A stretch of DNA of 64,000 bases from the NCBI RefSeq assembly GCF_001956585.1, contig NZ_MSRR01000018.1, forward strand, positions 62,001 through 126,000, given 5' to 3'. The notes beneath the pieces were generated by a model. That model was given only the letters and a program-made list of their open reading frames with translations. It was not told the origin of the DNA and made no database searches. Every line of letters begins with the position of its first letter. The stretch's first letter is position 1. Of this stretch, positions 44,729 to 53,148 are shown in pieces. A program made the translations under genes and the position numbers. The stretch comes from Actinomyces naeslundii (GTDB lineage Bacteria; Actinomycetota; Actinomycetes; Actinomycetales; Actinomycetaceae).

Positions 44729-45717
44729 GAGGCCCGGTCCTTCATCCGCAGGACCATGAGCAGCAGGACGGGCGAGCCCACGAAGGCCGTCAGCAGACCG
44801 ACCTGCATCTCGCCGGGGCGGGCCAGGACGCGCCCCAGCACGTCGGCGGCCAGGACGACGACAGGACCGCCCAGCGCGCACAGCGCCACGATCCAGCCCC
44901 GGTGGGGTCCCATGAGCCAGGAGGCCGTCAGCGGGGCCATGAGCCCGACGAACCCGATGGGGCCGGCGACCGTGGTGGCGGTGGCGCACAGGAGCGTGAT
45001 GACCACCAGGCTCAGACCCCGCACGAGGCCGACCCGGGTGCCCAGGGCGGCGGCGACGTCGTCGCCCAGGGCGATGTTGTCCAGGGCGCCGGCCAGGAGG
45101 AGGGCCGCGCCGGCTCCCAGGACCACGAGGAGCGTCATCGGCAGCAGGGGGATATCGGCGCGGGTCAGGGAGCCGACCTCCCAGTCGATGAAGGTGCGGA
45201 ACAGGTTCGGCATCGCCAGCACGACGCCGCGGATGACCGCCCCGGCGAAGGCCGAGAAGGCAACGCCGATAAGCACCAGACGCACCGGCGAGGAGGTTGA
45301 GCCACCGATCATCCCGATGACCTGGACGAGCGCGGTGGCGGTCAGGGCGCCACCGGCCGCCAGAAGGAGCTGACCGGGGACCGGGAGCACGCCGAGCGCT
45401 GCGGTACCCAGGACGATGCCCAGCGAGGCACCGGCGTTGACGCCGAGCAGCCCGGGCTCGGCCAGGGGGTTGCGGGTGACGGCCTGCATGATCGCGCCGG
45501 CCACCGCCAGGGCGGCGCCCACGAGCACGCCGATGATGGTGCGCTGCACGCGCAGGACGTTGATGTTGTAGGAGACGTTGGAGGCGTCCGGGTGGAGCAG
45601 GTAGTGGGCGACCTGGTCTGCGGGGATCCTGGAGGAGCCGACGAACAGGGAGGCCAGGACGCACAGGGCCAGCAGCGCGACGGCAGCCAGGAGGATGGCC
45701 GGACGGCGTGCGACCAC
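44725..45717 (-). CDS. FecCD-family iron-siderophore permease, first subunit
   Basis: The 330-residue protein is taken from GTG 45717, because GGAGGTGAG lies seven bases upstream and the length then equals the family norm. A longer frame back to GTG 45798 would leave only 11 bases to the iron box. It has AVAGAIMQAVTRNPLAEPGLLGV and VAGPIGFVGLMAPLTASWLMG, the latter with Leu-Thr where relatives usually have His-Ile/Leu. It is first in the iron operon, with ATGA overlap into the next permease gene. Confidence 0.9.
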   Translation of the reverse strand: MVARRPAILLAAVALLALCVLASLFVGSSRIPADQVAHYLLHPDASNVSYNINVLRVQRTIIGVLVGAALAVAGAIMQAVTRNPLAEPGLLGVNAGASLGIVLGTAALGVLPVPGQLLLAAGGALTATALVQVIGMIGGSTSSPVRLVLIGVAFSAFAGAVIRGVVLAMPNLFRTFIDWEVGSLTRADIPLLPMTLLVVLGAGAALLLAGALDNIALGDDVAAALGTRVGLVRGLSLVVITLLCATATTVAGPIGFVGLMAPLTASWLMGPHRGWIVALCALGGPVVVLAADVLGRVLARPGEMQVGLLTAFVGSPVLLLMVLRMKDRAS

Positions 45718-45809
45718 GCGAGCACTCACCTCCGCCACTCTCTGAGAACGGGAGCGAGGACGGCCCCGAGGACCCCGATCGGCATCTACTCTCCCCACGT
45801 CACATGTAC

Positions 45810-45828
45810 AAAGGTAAACCTAACCTAA
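45810..45828 (-). promoter_or_regulatory. DtxR/IdeR-like iron box
   Basis: Read on the minus strand, TTAGGTTAGGTTTACCTTT matches the DtxR/IdeR consensus TTAGGTTAGGCTAACCTAA at 15 of 19 positions. It lies 93 bases before the first permease start. Repression of the importer when iron is plentiful is expected. Confidence 0.75.
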
Positions 45829-45942
45829 AAGGTGGGGTGATGTCTGTCAAACCTGGACTGACCTGTCGTTTTAATCATCGCACCAGCACCACCCAACAGA
45901 AGGACGGGGCCGAGCACATCCTCCTCACGGAGTATGTCGCAC

Positions 45943-45952
45943 GTGTATACAC
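45943..45952 (+). promoter_or_regulatory. Palindrome before the padR-like gene
   Basis: GTGTATACAC is a perfect ten-base palindrome 20 bases upstream of the PadR-type start, with TCAGCGTATAGTC following. Its position fits an autoregulatory site. Confidence 0.45.
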
Positions 45953-45971
45953 TCAGCGTATAGTCGTGAGC

Positions 45972-46496
45972 ATGGAATCCAGACTCATTCTTCTTGGCCT
46001 GCTCAGCGCCGGACCTGGGCACGGATACGACCTCAAGCGATCCTGGGACCACTGGTTCGCCGCCTCCAAGCCGCTGGCCTACGGCCAGGTCTACGCCACG
46101 CTCGCCCGCCTGGTGCGCGACGGGCTCATCACCCAGATCGAGACCGAGCCCGGAGCCGGCCCGGAGCGCAAGCGCTACGAGGTCACCGACGCCGGACGCC
46201 AGAGCGTCGAGCAGTGGCTCCTGACCCCCGTCGCCCCGGCCGGCGACGTCCAGGCCGACATTTTCGCCAAGACCGTCATCGCCCTCATGCTCGACGACGA
46301 CGCCGGGCGCCTCCTCGACCTCCAGCGCGCCGAGCACATGGCGCGCATGCGCGAGCTGACCCGCCTCAAGCAGGACGGCGACCTGCGCACGGTGCTGCTG
46401 GCCGACCACGCCCTGTTCCATATCGAGGCCGATCTGCGCTGGATGGAGACCACTGCGGCCCGCCTGGGCGAGCTGCGAGCGGAGGTACGCTCATGA
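45972..46496 (+). CDS. PadR-family transcriptional regulator
   Basis: The 174-residue protein starts at ATG 45972 (MESRLILLGLLSAGPGHGYD). This is the winged-helix opening of PadR proteins, followed by LAYGQVYATLARLVRDGLI and the wing RKRYEVTDAGRQ. The C-terminal helical arm covers residues 90-170. Its stop overlaps the ABC ATPase start by four bases, so it is co-transcribed with the exporter it presumably represses. PadR proteins next to ABC pumps commonly respond to the pumped drug or peptide. Confidence 0.9.
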   Translation: MESRLILLGLLSAGPGHGYDLKRSWDHWFAASKPLAYGQVYATLARLVRDGLITQIETEPGAGPERKRYEVTDAGRQSVEQWLLTPVAPAGDVQADIFAKTVIALMLDDDAGRLLDLQRAEHMARMRELTRLKQDGDLRTVLLADHALFHIEADLRWMETTAARLGELRAEVRS

Positions 46497-47335
46497 GTGC
46501 CACCACTGTCACGGCCGCCGGCGTCGACCCCGCTCCTGGACAGGGCGAGGCACACCCGCCGGGCGAGGTCATCATGCGCGCCCGCGGCCTGGAGATGAGC
46601 TTCGGGCGGACCCACGCGCTGCGCGGCGTCGACCTGGATCTCCTGGCCGGTGAGGTCCTGGCCGTGACCGGCCCGTCGGGCTCGGGCAAGTCCACCCTCC
46701 TGCACGTCATGGCCGGGGTCCTCGTGCCCGACGCCGGAAGCGTCAGCTACCACGGAGGCAAGTCGCCTGGAGGCGGCGCGACGGACGTCGCTGAAGACAT
46801 CGCTGTGAACATCGCTGTGCTGGACGAGGCCGCCCGCAGCCGCCTGCGCCTGAACGAGTTCGGCTTCATCTTCCAGTTCGGCCAGCTCCTGCCGGACCTC
46901 TCCGCCCTGGACAACGTCACCATCCCCCTGCTCCTGGCCGGCACCCCGCGCAGAAGGGCGCTGGCCCAGGCCCGCGAGGCCCTGGGCGAGCTGGGACTGA
47001 GCGAGCACCTGGACAAGCGCCCCACCCAGCTCTCGGGCGGGCAGGCTCAGCGGGCCGCCGTCGCCCGGGCGCTGGTGACCGGTCCGCGCATCCTCTTCGC
47101 CGATGAGCCCACCGGTTCCCTGGACTCCCTGGCCGCCGAGCGAACCATGGAGGTGCTGCTGGCCTCGGTACGCTCCCGCGGCGCCAGCCTGGTCATCATC
47201 ACCCATGACGCGCGCGTCGCCGCCTACGCCGACCGGGAGGTCACCGTGCGTGACGGCCGTGTCGGGCCCGGCGCCACACGGGCCGGTTCCGGCCCGAGCG
47301 CGCCCAGGCACGCCGCCACCGGGAGCCGGTCATGA
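46493..47335 (+). CDS. ABC exporter ATPase (LolD/MacB type)
   Basis: This ATP-binding subunit of 280 residues starts at ATG 46493 with GGAGGT upstream. Walker A is GPSGSGKSTLLHVMAG, the Q loop follows in FGFIFQFGQLLPDLS, the signature is TQLSGGQAQRAAVARAL, Walker B is ILFADEPTGSLDS, and the switch His is in VIITHDARVAAYAD. An insert of about 25 residues rich in Gly, Asp and Ala lies between Walker A and the Q loop. It pairs with the FtsX-like permease next to it, overlapping by four bases. Confidence 0.92.
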   Translation: MSATTVTAAGVDPAPGQGEAHPPGEVIMRARGLEMSFGRTHALRGVDLDLLAGEVLAVTGPSGSGKSTLLHVMAGVLVPDAGSVSYHGGKSPGGGATDVAEDIAVNIAVLDEAARSRLRLNEFGFIFQFGQLLPDLSALDNVTIPLLLAGTPRRRALAQAREALGELGLSEHLDKRPTQLSGGQAQRAAVARALVTGPRILFADEPTGSLDSLAAERTMEVLLASVRSRGASLVIITHDARVAAYADREVTVRDGRVGPGATRAGSGPSAPRHAATGSRS

Positions 47336-49545
47336 GCCGCATCGCCCTGACCCGTCTGCTCGTCGCCAACGACCGCTCCGCCCGGCGCCGCCTGGCCGGG
47401 ATCGTCGCCGGCGTCATGGTGGGGGTGGCGCTGTTCCTCATGCTGCTGGCCGCCGCCCAGGCCTTCCCCGAGCGCAGCATGCGCTCCAGCTGGCCGTCCA
47501 CGGCCCTCCTGCCCGGCCTCTCCCAGCAGTCGCGCCACACGGACCTCCAGCCCGACCACGTTCTGAAGGGCAGCGAGCTGGCCGTCGCCAGCAGCTCCGA
47601 CGTCACAGGCAGCAAGCCGATCACGGTCCTGCAGGTGGCCCTGCCGGAGTCGGGCACCACCTCGGTGAGGATCCCGGGCTCCGACGTCGTACCGAAGCAG
47701 GGCGAGTACCTGGCGTCGCCGGCTCTGGCCAAGCGCATCGCCTCCCTTCCCGCCGACCAGCTCGGCGACCGCTATGGCAGGCAGGTGGGCGTCCTGAGCC
47801 CTGACGCCGTCGAGGGCCCGGACTCGCTCGTGGCCGTCGTCGGGACGGATCTGGGAACCGTGGCCTCCTCTCAGTCCTACATCCCTCCCCAGGTGGTCAC
47901 CTCGTTCCAGGGCATCCCCTACGAGAACGAGGCGTATCGGATCGCCATGCTCATCGGCGCCATTGCGGTGCTCGTGCCCGCGCTGCTGCTCATCGGGATC
48001 GTCACCGACCTGGGGGCGGCGCAGCGGGCCGAGCGCTTCGCCACCCTGCGCCTCATCGGGGCCACGCCTCAGCAGGTGGCCCGCACCGCGGCCCTCGAGA
48101 TCGGGGCCACCACCTTCGTCGGCGCCCTGGCGGGCGTGGCGCTCTATCTGGCCATGATCCCTGTGGCCGCGCAGATCTCGCTGGGGTCGAGCAGCTTCTA
48201 CCACTCCGACCTGCTGCGCTCACCGGTCAACGCGGTCCTCGCCGTCGCCGTCACCACGGCGGGAGCGGCGGCCGTGGCCTGGTGGCGCACGCGACGGGCC
48301 GACCTCGGCCCTCTGGGCGGGTCCCGCGAGCGTACCGAGCGTCGCCCCCGCCTCATCTCGCTGGCACCCGTGATACTGGGGACCGCGGGGCTGGTCAGCA
48401 CCCCGGCGGTGGCCCACCAGAAGTCCGCACTGACCATCTACCTACTGCCCGCCTCCTTCCTGTGCGCGATGCTGGGGCTGCTGTGGGCCGGGCCGCTCCT
48501 GACCTGGTGGGTTGCGCGAGGAGGTCGGGCGCTGGCCCGATCGGCGGCGCAGGTCATCGGCTTCAACCGCATCACCCAACACCCTCGGGCGGTCTTCCGA
48601 GCGGTGGCGGGCGTCGTTATCGCCGTCTACGCCATGACGGTCTTCGCCGTCGCCATCACAGTCGCCGCGGGCACCCGCGACATCACTCAGGGCAACGGCC
48701 ACTTGTCCCCCTCGACGCTTGAGGCCATCCCTGCGGTCAGCGACGAGGGCACCCTGGAAAGCGCCGTCGACCGGCTCGCCGCCGTCCCCGGGGTGACGAC
48801 GGTCGCGGTAGGGAGGATGAGTGAAGACTCCAGGCAGGAGGGTCAGGTCATCCTCGAGGCCGACAAGGCGGAGGCCCTCGGAGCGCCGCACGTGGAATCT
48901 CCTAACGGCGCGGTGAGCATCAGTACCCGGTGGCTGTATGAGAACACGGCCGCCTCGCCGTCACCGGTCAGTGCCGAGGAGCTGGCGACCGCCCGTGAGC
49001 AGGGCGCGCCCATCCTCCTCGTGGGCACCGACCCGGCCAGCCCCGGAGCCGTCGAGCGGGCCCGCACCTCCCTGGCCACCTCCGGACTGGTTCTGGGAAC
49101 CTCCCCCTCCTCGCCCAGCTCGATCCAGAGCATCCAGGACAGCGCCATGGAGAACCAGTTCGCCCGGCTCGGCTACATCGGCATCCTCATCGCCGCGGGC
49201 ATCTCCGCGGTCTCGCTCGGGGTCTCGACGGTGGCGGCGCTGCTGGGGCGCAGGCGGGTCCTCGGCCTGCTGCGGCTGGTCGGCATGCCGCCGGCGACGC
49301 TGCGCTCCATGGTCTCCTACGAGACGGTGCTGCCGGCGGCCACGGCTCTGGTCATGAGCATCGGCCTGGGCTGGTTGACCGCGTGGGCTCTGGTCGGCGG
49401 GGTCTCGGGCCGCCGTATCAGCTGGCCGGACGGAGGCTACTGGCTGGTGCTGGGAGCCTGCCTGGCACTGGTAGCGGTGGCGACCCTGGTCAGTGCCCGC
49501 TACGGCCGCCGCATGCTGACCGCCACCACCGTCCGATTCGAGTAG
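47332..49545 (+). CDS. FtsX-like ABC transporter permease
   Basis: This membrane protein of 737 residues starts ATG 47332 inside the ATPase stop. It has an N-terminal helix, a large extracellular domain of about 150 residues, then an FtsX-type four-helix unit (with LIGATPQQVARTAALEIGA) and a second such unit at the C terminus (LLRLVGMPPATLRSMVSYE). The double arrangement is typical of exporters for bacteriocins, lipids or drugs. Together with the PadR gene it forms a three-gene inducible efflux or peptide-stress module. The substrate is unknown. Confidence 0.88.
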   Translation: MSRIALTRLLVANDRSARRRLAGIVAGVMVGVALFLMLLAAAQAFPERSMRSSWPSTALLPGLSQQSRHTDLQPDHVLKGSELAVASSSDVTGSKPITVLQVALPESGTTSVRIPGSDVVPKQGEYLASPALAKRIASLPADQLGDRYGRQVGVLSPDAVEGPDSLVAVVGTDLGTVASSQSYIPPQVVTSFQGIPYENEAYRIAMLIGAIAVLVPALLLIGIVTDLGAAQRAERFATLRLIGATPQQVARTAALEIGATTFVGALAGVALYLAMIPVAAQISLGSSSFYHSDLLRSPVNAVLAVAVTTAGAAAVAWWRTRRADLGPLGGSRERTERRPRLISLAPVILGTAGLVSTPAVAHQKSALTIYLLPASFLCAMLGLLWAGPLLTWWVARGGRALARSAAQVIGFNRITQHPRAVFRAVAGVVIAVYAMTVFAVAITVAAGTRDITQGNGHLSPSTLEAIPAVSDEGTLESAVDRLAAVPGVTTVAVGRMSEDSRQEGQVILEADKAEALGAPHVESPNGAVSISTRWLYENTAASPSPVSAEELATAREQGAPILLVGTDPASPGAVERARTSLATSGLVLGTSPSSPSSIQSIQDSAMENQFARLGYIGILIAAGISAVSLGVSTVAALLGRRRVLGLLRLVGMPPATLRSMVSYETVLPAATALVMSIGLGWLTAWALVGGVSGRRISWPDGGYWLVLGACLALVAVATLVSARYGRRMLTATTVRFE

Positions 49546-49557
49546 CGGCGGTTCATG

Positions 49558-49679
49558 GTGTCCATATCGGTGACAAAGGCCTTGACCGGGCTCAGTTACG
49601 GAAAAGACAACCGCATGATTCCACGGTTCCTTTCGGCGGAGTGATGGCCTCGGAACTCCTTTGTCACCGATTTGGACAC
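49558..49679. repeat. Inverted-repeat element with 22-base ends (E1)
   Basis: Arms 49558-49579 and 49658-49679 are 22 bases long and differ at one position, giving a 122-base element that begins GTGTCC and ends GGACAC. Inside are AACCG and CGGTT, which could form an inner stem, and GATGGCCTCGG at 49643-49653. No reading frame or target duplication is evident. It lies between the exporter permease and the pentapeptide-like gene. A related-looking element is at 56620-56753. Confidence 0.7.
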
Positions 49680-49755
49680 GAGTCCCTCCTTCACGTCCGG
49701 GCACCGGGGAGAACAACCCCCGGTGCCCGGAGCCGATCTGCGATAGAACAGGACC

Positions 49756-50493
49756 ATGACCGCAGGACGGACCGACACGGCCGCAGGCTCCTCCACCGCG
49801 GCCTCCCCGAGGCCGCCGGTCCTCACAGCACCGGACCTCAGCCGCCTGCGCGACGGCGCGGCCGATGAGCTGGCCGCCGGCGAGATGGTCGAGGACCTGC
49901 GGCTGGCCGAGGCGGACCTGAGCGGCGCGGGTCTGTCCGCGATCAGCCTGCTGAGCTGCCGGTTCTCGGAGGTCTTCGCCGACGACACCGATCTGACTGC
50001 GGCACGGCTGGTCGACTGCCGCCTGGAGCGTCTGAGCTCCACCTACCTTCACAGCCCGCGCTCCACGTGGCGCGCGGTGGAGCTCACCGGCTCGCGCATC
50101 GGCGCCTGGGAGATCTACGACGCCGACCTCGAGTCCGTCCTCATTGAGGACTGCCGCCTCGGCTTCGCCAACCTCGCAGGGACCGTTCTGCGCGACATCC
50201 TCATCCGGAGCACCAGGATCGACGAGCTGGACCTGAGCGGCATCGAGGCCGAGCGGGTCCGCTTCGAGGACTGCCAGGTGGGCACGCTGCGCCTGCGCGG
50301 TGGGAGCCTGAGCGACGTCGACCTGCGGGGGCTGGAGATGAGGGTGGTCAGCGGCGTCGGTTCACTGGCCGGGGCGACTATCAGCGGCGAGCAGCTCACC
50401 GAGCTCGCGCCGCTCTTGGCGCAGCACCTGGGGCTGCGGGTCGAGGACCAGGACGACGGGCAGAATCCGATAACAGGGAGTAGGCGAGCATGA
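49756..50493 (+). CDS. Pentapeptide-repeat-like protein
   Basis: This 245-residue protein has a quasi-repetitive central part in which Leu or Phe recurs about every five residues within A(D/N)L-like units (LRLAEADLSGAGLSAISLLS, then VLIEDCRLGFANLAG). This fits a right-handed beta-helix of the pentapeptide type, covering about residues 45-205. Such proteins can act as DNA mimics or scaffolds, but there is no evidence for either here. The stop overlaps the start of the DivIVA-domain gene by four bases, so the two are probably translated together. Confidence 0.7.
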   Translation: MTAGRTDTAAGSSTAASPRPPVLTAPDLSRLRDGAADELAAGEMVEDLRLAEADLSGAGLSAISLLSCRFSEVFADDTDLTAARLVDCRLERLSSTYLHSPRSTWRAVELTGSRIGAWEIYDADLESVLIEDCRLGFANLAGTVLRDILIRSTRIDELDLSGIEAERVRFEDCQVGTLRLRGGSLSDVDLRGLEMRVVSGVGSLAGATISGEQLTELAPLLAQHLGLRVEDQDDGQNPITGSRRA

Positions 50494-51047
50494 CGCTACT
50501 GACATCCGATGACGTCCTCAACGTGAAGTTCGATAGCACGAGACTCCGCGAGGGATACGTTCAGGACGAGGTCGACGAGCTCCTCGACGAGGTGACCACC
50601 ACACTGCGGGGACTCGAGGAGCGCCTCGGAATGGGACCGGGAGCGACTACCGGTTCTCACCAGGAGGCGGAGATACTTCTGACCTCCCAGGACGTCAGGA
50701 ACATACGGTTCAAGACATCCAAGTTCCGAGAAGGGTACGAGCAGCCGGATGTCGACGCCTTCCTGGACACGGTCATCGCCACCATGGAGACCATGGAGGC
50801 CCGGCTGAACGGAAGTGTCTACGGGGCGGACACGAGCTACGGATCAGCGCCCGGGGCGTACGGGAACGCCGGCTACACCACCGGGGCAGGGACCGTCCCG
50901 GGAGCCGGCGGAGCGATGAGCGACCCGCAGTACGCCGAGGCGATCGCCCAGCGAGACCAATACATCGCCCAGCTTCAGCAGGAGAATGCCTACCTGCGCG
51001 CCGAGCTCGAGTCTGCCCAGCGCCGCCTGGGGACGACAGGGTCCTAG
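50490..51047 (+). CDS. Protein with two tandem DivIVA domains
   Basis: The 185-residue protein contains two copies of the DivIVA N-terminal motif: FDSTRLREGYVQDEVDELLD near residue 14 and FKTSKFREGYEQPDVDAFLD near 73. Each resembles the membrane-curvature-binding segment of DivIVA/Wag31. A Gly/Tyr/Ala-rich linker and a short coiled coil (AQLQQENAYLRAELESAQRRL) follow. DivIVA proteins mark poles and septa in actinobacteria, but the full-length essential Wag31 has one domain and long coiled coils, so this is a small paralogue. It overlaps the pentapeptide-like gene upstream and ends just past the rloB-like stop on the other strand. Confidence 0.8.
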   Translation: MTLLTSDDVLNVKFDSTRLREGYVQDEVDELLDEVTTTLRGLEERLGMGPGATTGSHQEAEILLTSQDVRNIRFKTSKFREGYEQPDVDAFLDTVIATMETMEARLNGSVYGADTSYGSAPGAYGNAGYTTGAGTVPGAGGAMSDPQYAEAIAQRDQYIAQLQQENAYLRAELESAQRRLGTTGS

Positions 51048-51652
51048 GCCTCGTCAGCGCTGAGAAGTCCAAGACTGCGGAGCAGGTGAGGCATCGTTGT
51101 CGATGGGCAAGGCCCTTGAGTATCAGTCTCCGGGAGGCTGTCCGTCGGCAGATGGCACCTGGCCGCGGCCTGCGCACCCCTGTCCCAGGGGAAGTCGTCC
51201 GGAAGCATCTTCGCGTCCTTACTGCTCAGGCCCGTCAGCTCCCGGTAGTGCGTCTGCGCATCAGCCTGGTTCTGGTAGTTCTTCACGGGAGCGTAGTGGG
51301 CGTTGAGCCAGACCTCGAAGCAGGGCACGGAAACAACGCCGTGCACAACGGTCCGCTTGCTACTCAGCCTTCGGCATTTGGCCAGAAAGTCATGACGGTC
51401 CCGACCATCATGGTCGACGACGATCCATACCTCCCTGTAGTCGCCGAGATCTGACCGAGGCCCGCTGAGCTCCTTGACGACGGTGAGCGGATCACCGTTG
51501 ATGACCTTCACTTTAACTGAGACTCTGTCGCGGTCCACACGTCGGCACAGCTGCTGCAGGTAGGCGTTCTCGGTGACCCGCCCATTAGTCACGAGGAGAA
51601 CGGTGCACAGTTCGGCTCGTTGGCTGCGCCGTTTCCTTTTCGGTGGTGTCAT
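51044..51652 (-). CDS. rloB: RloB-like protein
   Basis: This 202-residue protein matches the RloB family. It has TNGRVTENAYLQQLCRRV in place of the usual EGxTExxYF opening, VWIVVDHDGRDRHDFL in the middle, and SVPCFEVWLNAHYAP, the PxFExW segment. The first acidic residue of the EGxTE opening appears to be Asn, with the TE retained. RloB proteins are paired with RloA ATPases in restriction-linked loci, and the D-x-D and FE residues suggest a metal-dependent nuclease-like centre, although this is inferred. The start is one base after the rloA-like stop. Confidence 0.72.
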   Translation of the reverse strand: MTPPKRKRRSQRAELCTVLLVTNGRVTENAYLQQLCRRVDRDRVSVKVKVINGDPLTVVKELSGPRSDLGDYREVWIVVDHDGRDRHDFLAKCRRLSSKRTVVHGVVSVPCFEVWLNAHYAPVKNYQNQADAQTHYRELTGLSSKDAKMLPDDFPWDRGAQAAARCHLPTDSLPETDTQGPCPSTTMPHLLRSLGLLSADEA

Positions 51653-51653
51653 C

Positions 51654-52955
51654 TCACTTCGCCCCTGCCGGCGTTAAGAGGTACCGGCGGAGGCTGGAGG
51701 TGTCTACCCGAGGGATAGCACCAAAAGCACCGGCGAGATAACGGCGCTGCTTGTTCGTGCCCTTGCGGTTGGAGGGGAAGTCTGCGAGCGAGAAGAGTTC
51801 ACTGGCACCGAAGGGGGACTTCTCCGTCATCCACGCCTCGCCCGCCTCCAGGAGTTGGACGGGGGAATTGTCCAGGAGCGCCGTGTCATGGGTTGTGAAG
51901 ACGATCTGGGCACCCCGGGTATTGAGGTCCGGGTCCTTGAACATGTCCACCAGTGTGGCGGTCAGTGTTGGGTGGAGGCTCGCGTCGAGCTCGTCAACAC
52001 ACAGCACCTGGCCCAGTTGCAAGGCATCGATGGCGGGACCGACCGTCGCCAGCCAGGTGAGAGTTCCTTGACTCTGCTGGCTGCTCGCCAATGGGTACTC
52101 CTCACCGTCGGCACCGCGGTGGTGGAGGACAAGGTGACGCTGGAGCTCCTTGAGCACCTCGGCGGGAACCTCAGAATCCTCGTCTTCGCTCCACGGAAAC
52201 CGTCGCAGAAGTTCAAGCACCTCCCGAGGGACCTCCTGCCTCTCGACCTCGAGACCGACGATGCCAAGATCGGCAACCTGAGCAATAGCATTCGTGATGC
52301 CAGTCCACTGCTCAGGGGCGTCCGTGAGCCGACTCATCACCCACCGCAGACGCGAGCTGCGCTCCTCATCACTGTGGTGGATGAAGCGCATGGCTCGCAA
52401 ACTGCGCGCAATCGGAGCAAGGGTGGCGTGCTTGTACTTGAGAGCGATGGCGAGGAAGAGGTCCTTGGACGTCGTGATTCGACGAACCTCGTTCGTGGCA
52501 CCCTTGAGGGTGGTGCCGGACTCGACCGTGGGCTCGTCATCCTCGGGGCCCTGGGTACGCACGAAGACCTTGCGCCAGCGCTGCCCCGCGGCCCAGAGCT
52601 CCTCACGCGAAATGCCCCAGCGATGCGCCTCGACACTGTAGCTGTAGCGCTCGTTCTCGTGGGTGAAACCAATGGAGAAACGGGACGGCTGCGCCGCGTG
52701 GTCACGATCGAGACTGAAGGGCTGATACAGGATGTCCCGCTGATCACCGACGGCATGGTGGAGGCAGTCAAGCGCGTCCAGGAGGGTCGACTTGCCTGAG
52801 GCGTTGGCACCGAAGATCGCCGCCACGCGCCATGTCTGCTCCCTCCAGGAGGAGCCGCCACGCGGCGTCAGAGTCTTGAGCGAACCTCGAGTGAGATCGA
52901 GGGTCACCTCCTCTGCGTAGCAGCAGTAGTTCGCCACAGTGAAGTCCAACAACAT
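51654..52955 (-). CDS. rloA: RloA-like AAA/ABC-type ATPase
   Basis: The 433-residue ATPase has Walker A GANASGKSTLLDALD near residue 49, a Ser-rich signature segment SQQSQGTLTWL, and Walker B QVLCVDELDASLHPTL followed by the switch region IVFTTHDTALLDN. It is of the AAA15/AAA21 group that includes OLD-, RloA- and PARIS-type defence ATPases. Pairing with the RloB-like gene downstream suggests an anti-phage sensor-effector unit. The pair looks less GC-rich than its neighbours, consistent with transfer. Start is ATG 52955. An inverted repeat at 52983-53003 lies in its promoter. Confidence 0.78.
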   Translation of the reverse strand: MLLDFTVANYCCYAEEVTLDLTRGSLKTLTPRGGSSWREQTWRVAAIFGANASGKSTLLDALDCLHHAVGDQRDILYQPFSLDRDHAAQPSRFSIGFTHENERYSYSVEAHRWGISREELWAAGQRWRKVFVRTQGPEDDEPTVESGTTLKGATNEVRRITTSKDLFLAIALKYKHATLAPIARSLRAMRFIHHSDEERSSRLRWVMSRLTDAPEQWTGITNAIAQVADLGIVGLEVERQEVPREVLELLRRFPWSEDEDSEVPAEVLKELQRHLVLHHRGADGEEYPLASSQQSQGTLTWLATVGPAIDALQLGQVLCVDELDASLHPTLTATLVDMFKDPDLNTRGAQIVFTTHDTALLDNSPVQLLEAGEAWMTEKSPFGASELFSLADFPSNRKGTNKQRRYLAGAFGAIPRVDTSSLRRYLLTPAGAK

Positions 52956-52982
52956 ACCGCCACCCTAGTGTGAATGACTCGT

Positions 52983-53003
52983 TTTGGGAAGTTTTTTCCC
53001 AAA
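52983..53003 (-). promoter_or_regulatory. Operator-like repeat in the rloA promoter
   Basis: TTTGGGAA (52983-52990) and TTCCCAAA (52996-53003) are perfect inverted arms. On the minus strand TTGACG (53009-53004) immediately precedes, a good -35 element, so the repeat lies in the promoter spacer, where repressor binding would block transcription. Confidence 0.55.
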
Positions 53004-53073
53004 CGTCAACTCTCATGGCACTATCCTCACCACTCAAGCACCCAGCTTGAGATCCGACGGCCCGAGACGACAA

Positions 53074-53124
53074 AGCGCCGGCCGGCCATCACCTGCCCGG
53101 AGGCGGCAATGACCGGCCGACGCT
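53074..53124 (-). terminator. Hairpin after lysS
   Basis: Arms 53074-53089 and 53109-53124 pair at about 13 of 16 positions around a 19-base loop, 25 bases past the lysS stop. Confidence 0.5.
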
Positions 53125-53148
53125 ATGGCCGCGGAGGCGGAGTACGGC

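Noticed and set aside
43610-45664. Extended frame before the second iron permease
   Set aside because: The N-terminal part overlaps the first permease in another frame and is low-complexity; the overlap start at 44728 is normal for this operon.
49558-49679. E1 as an ordinary terminator of the exporter gene
   Set aside because: Arms are separated by 78 bases, far longer than a terminator loop, though it could incidentally affect transcript ends.
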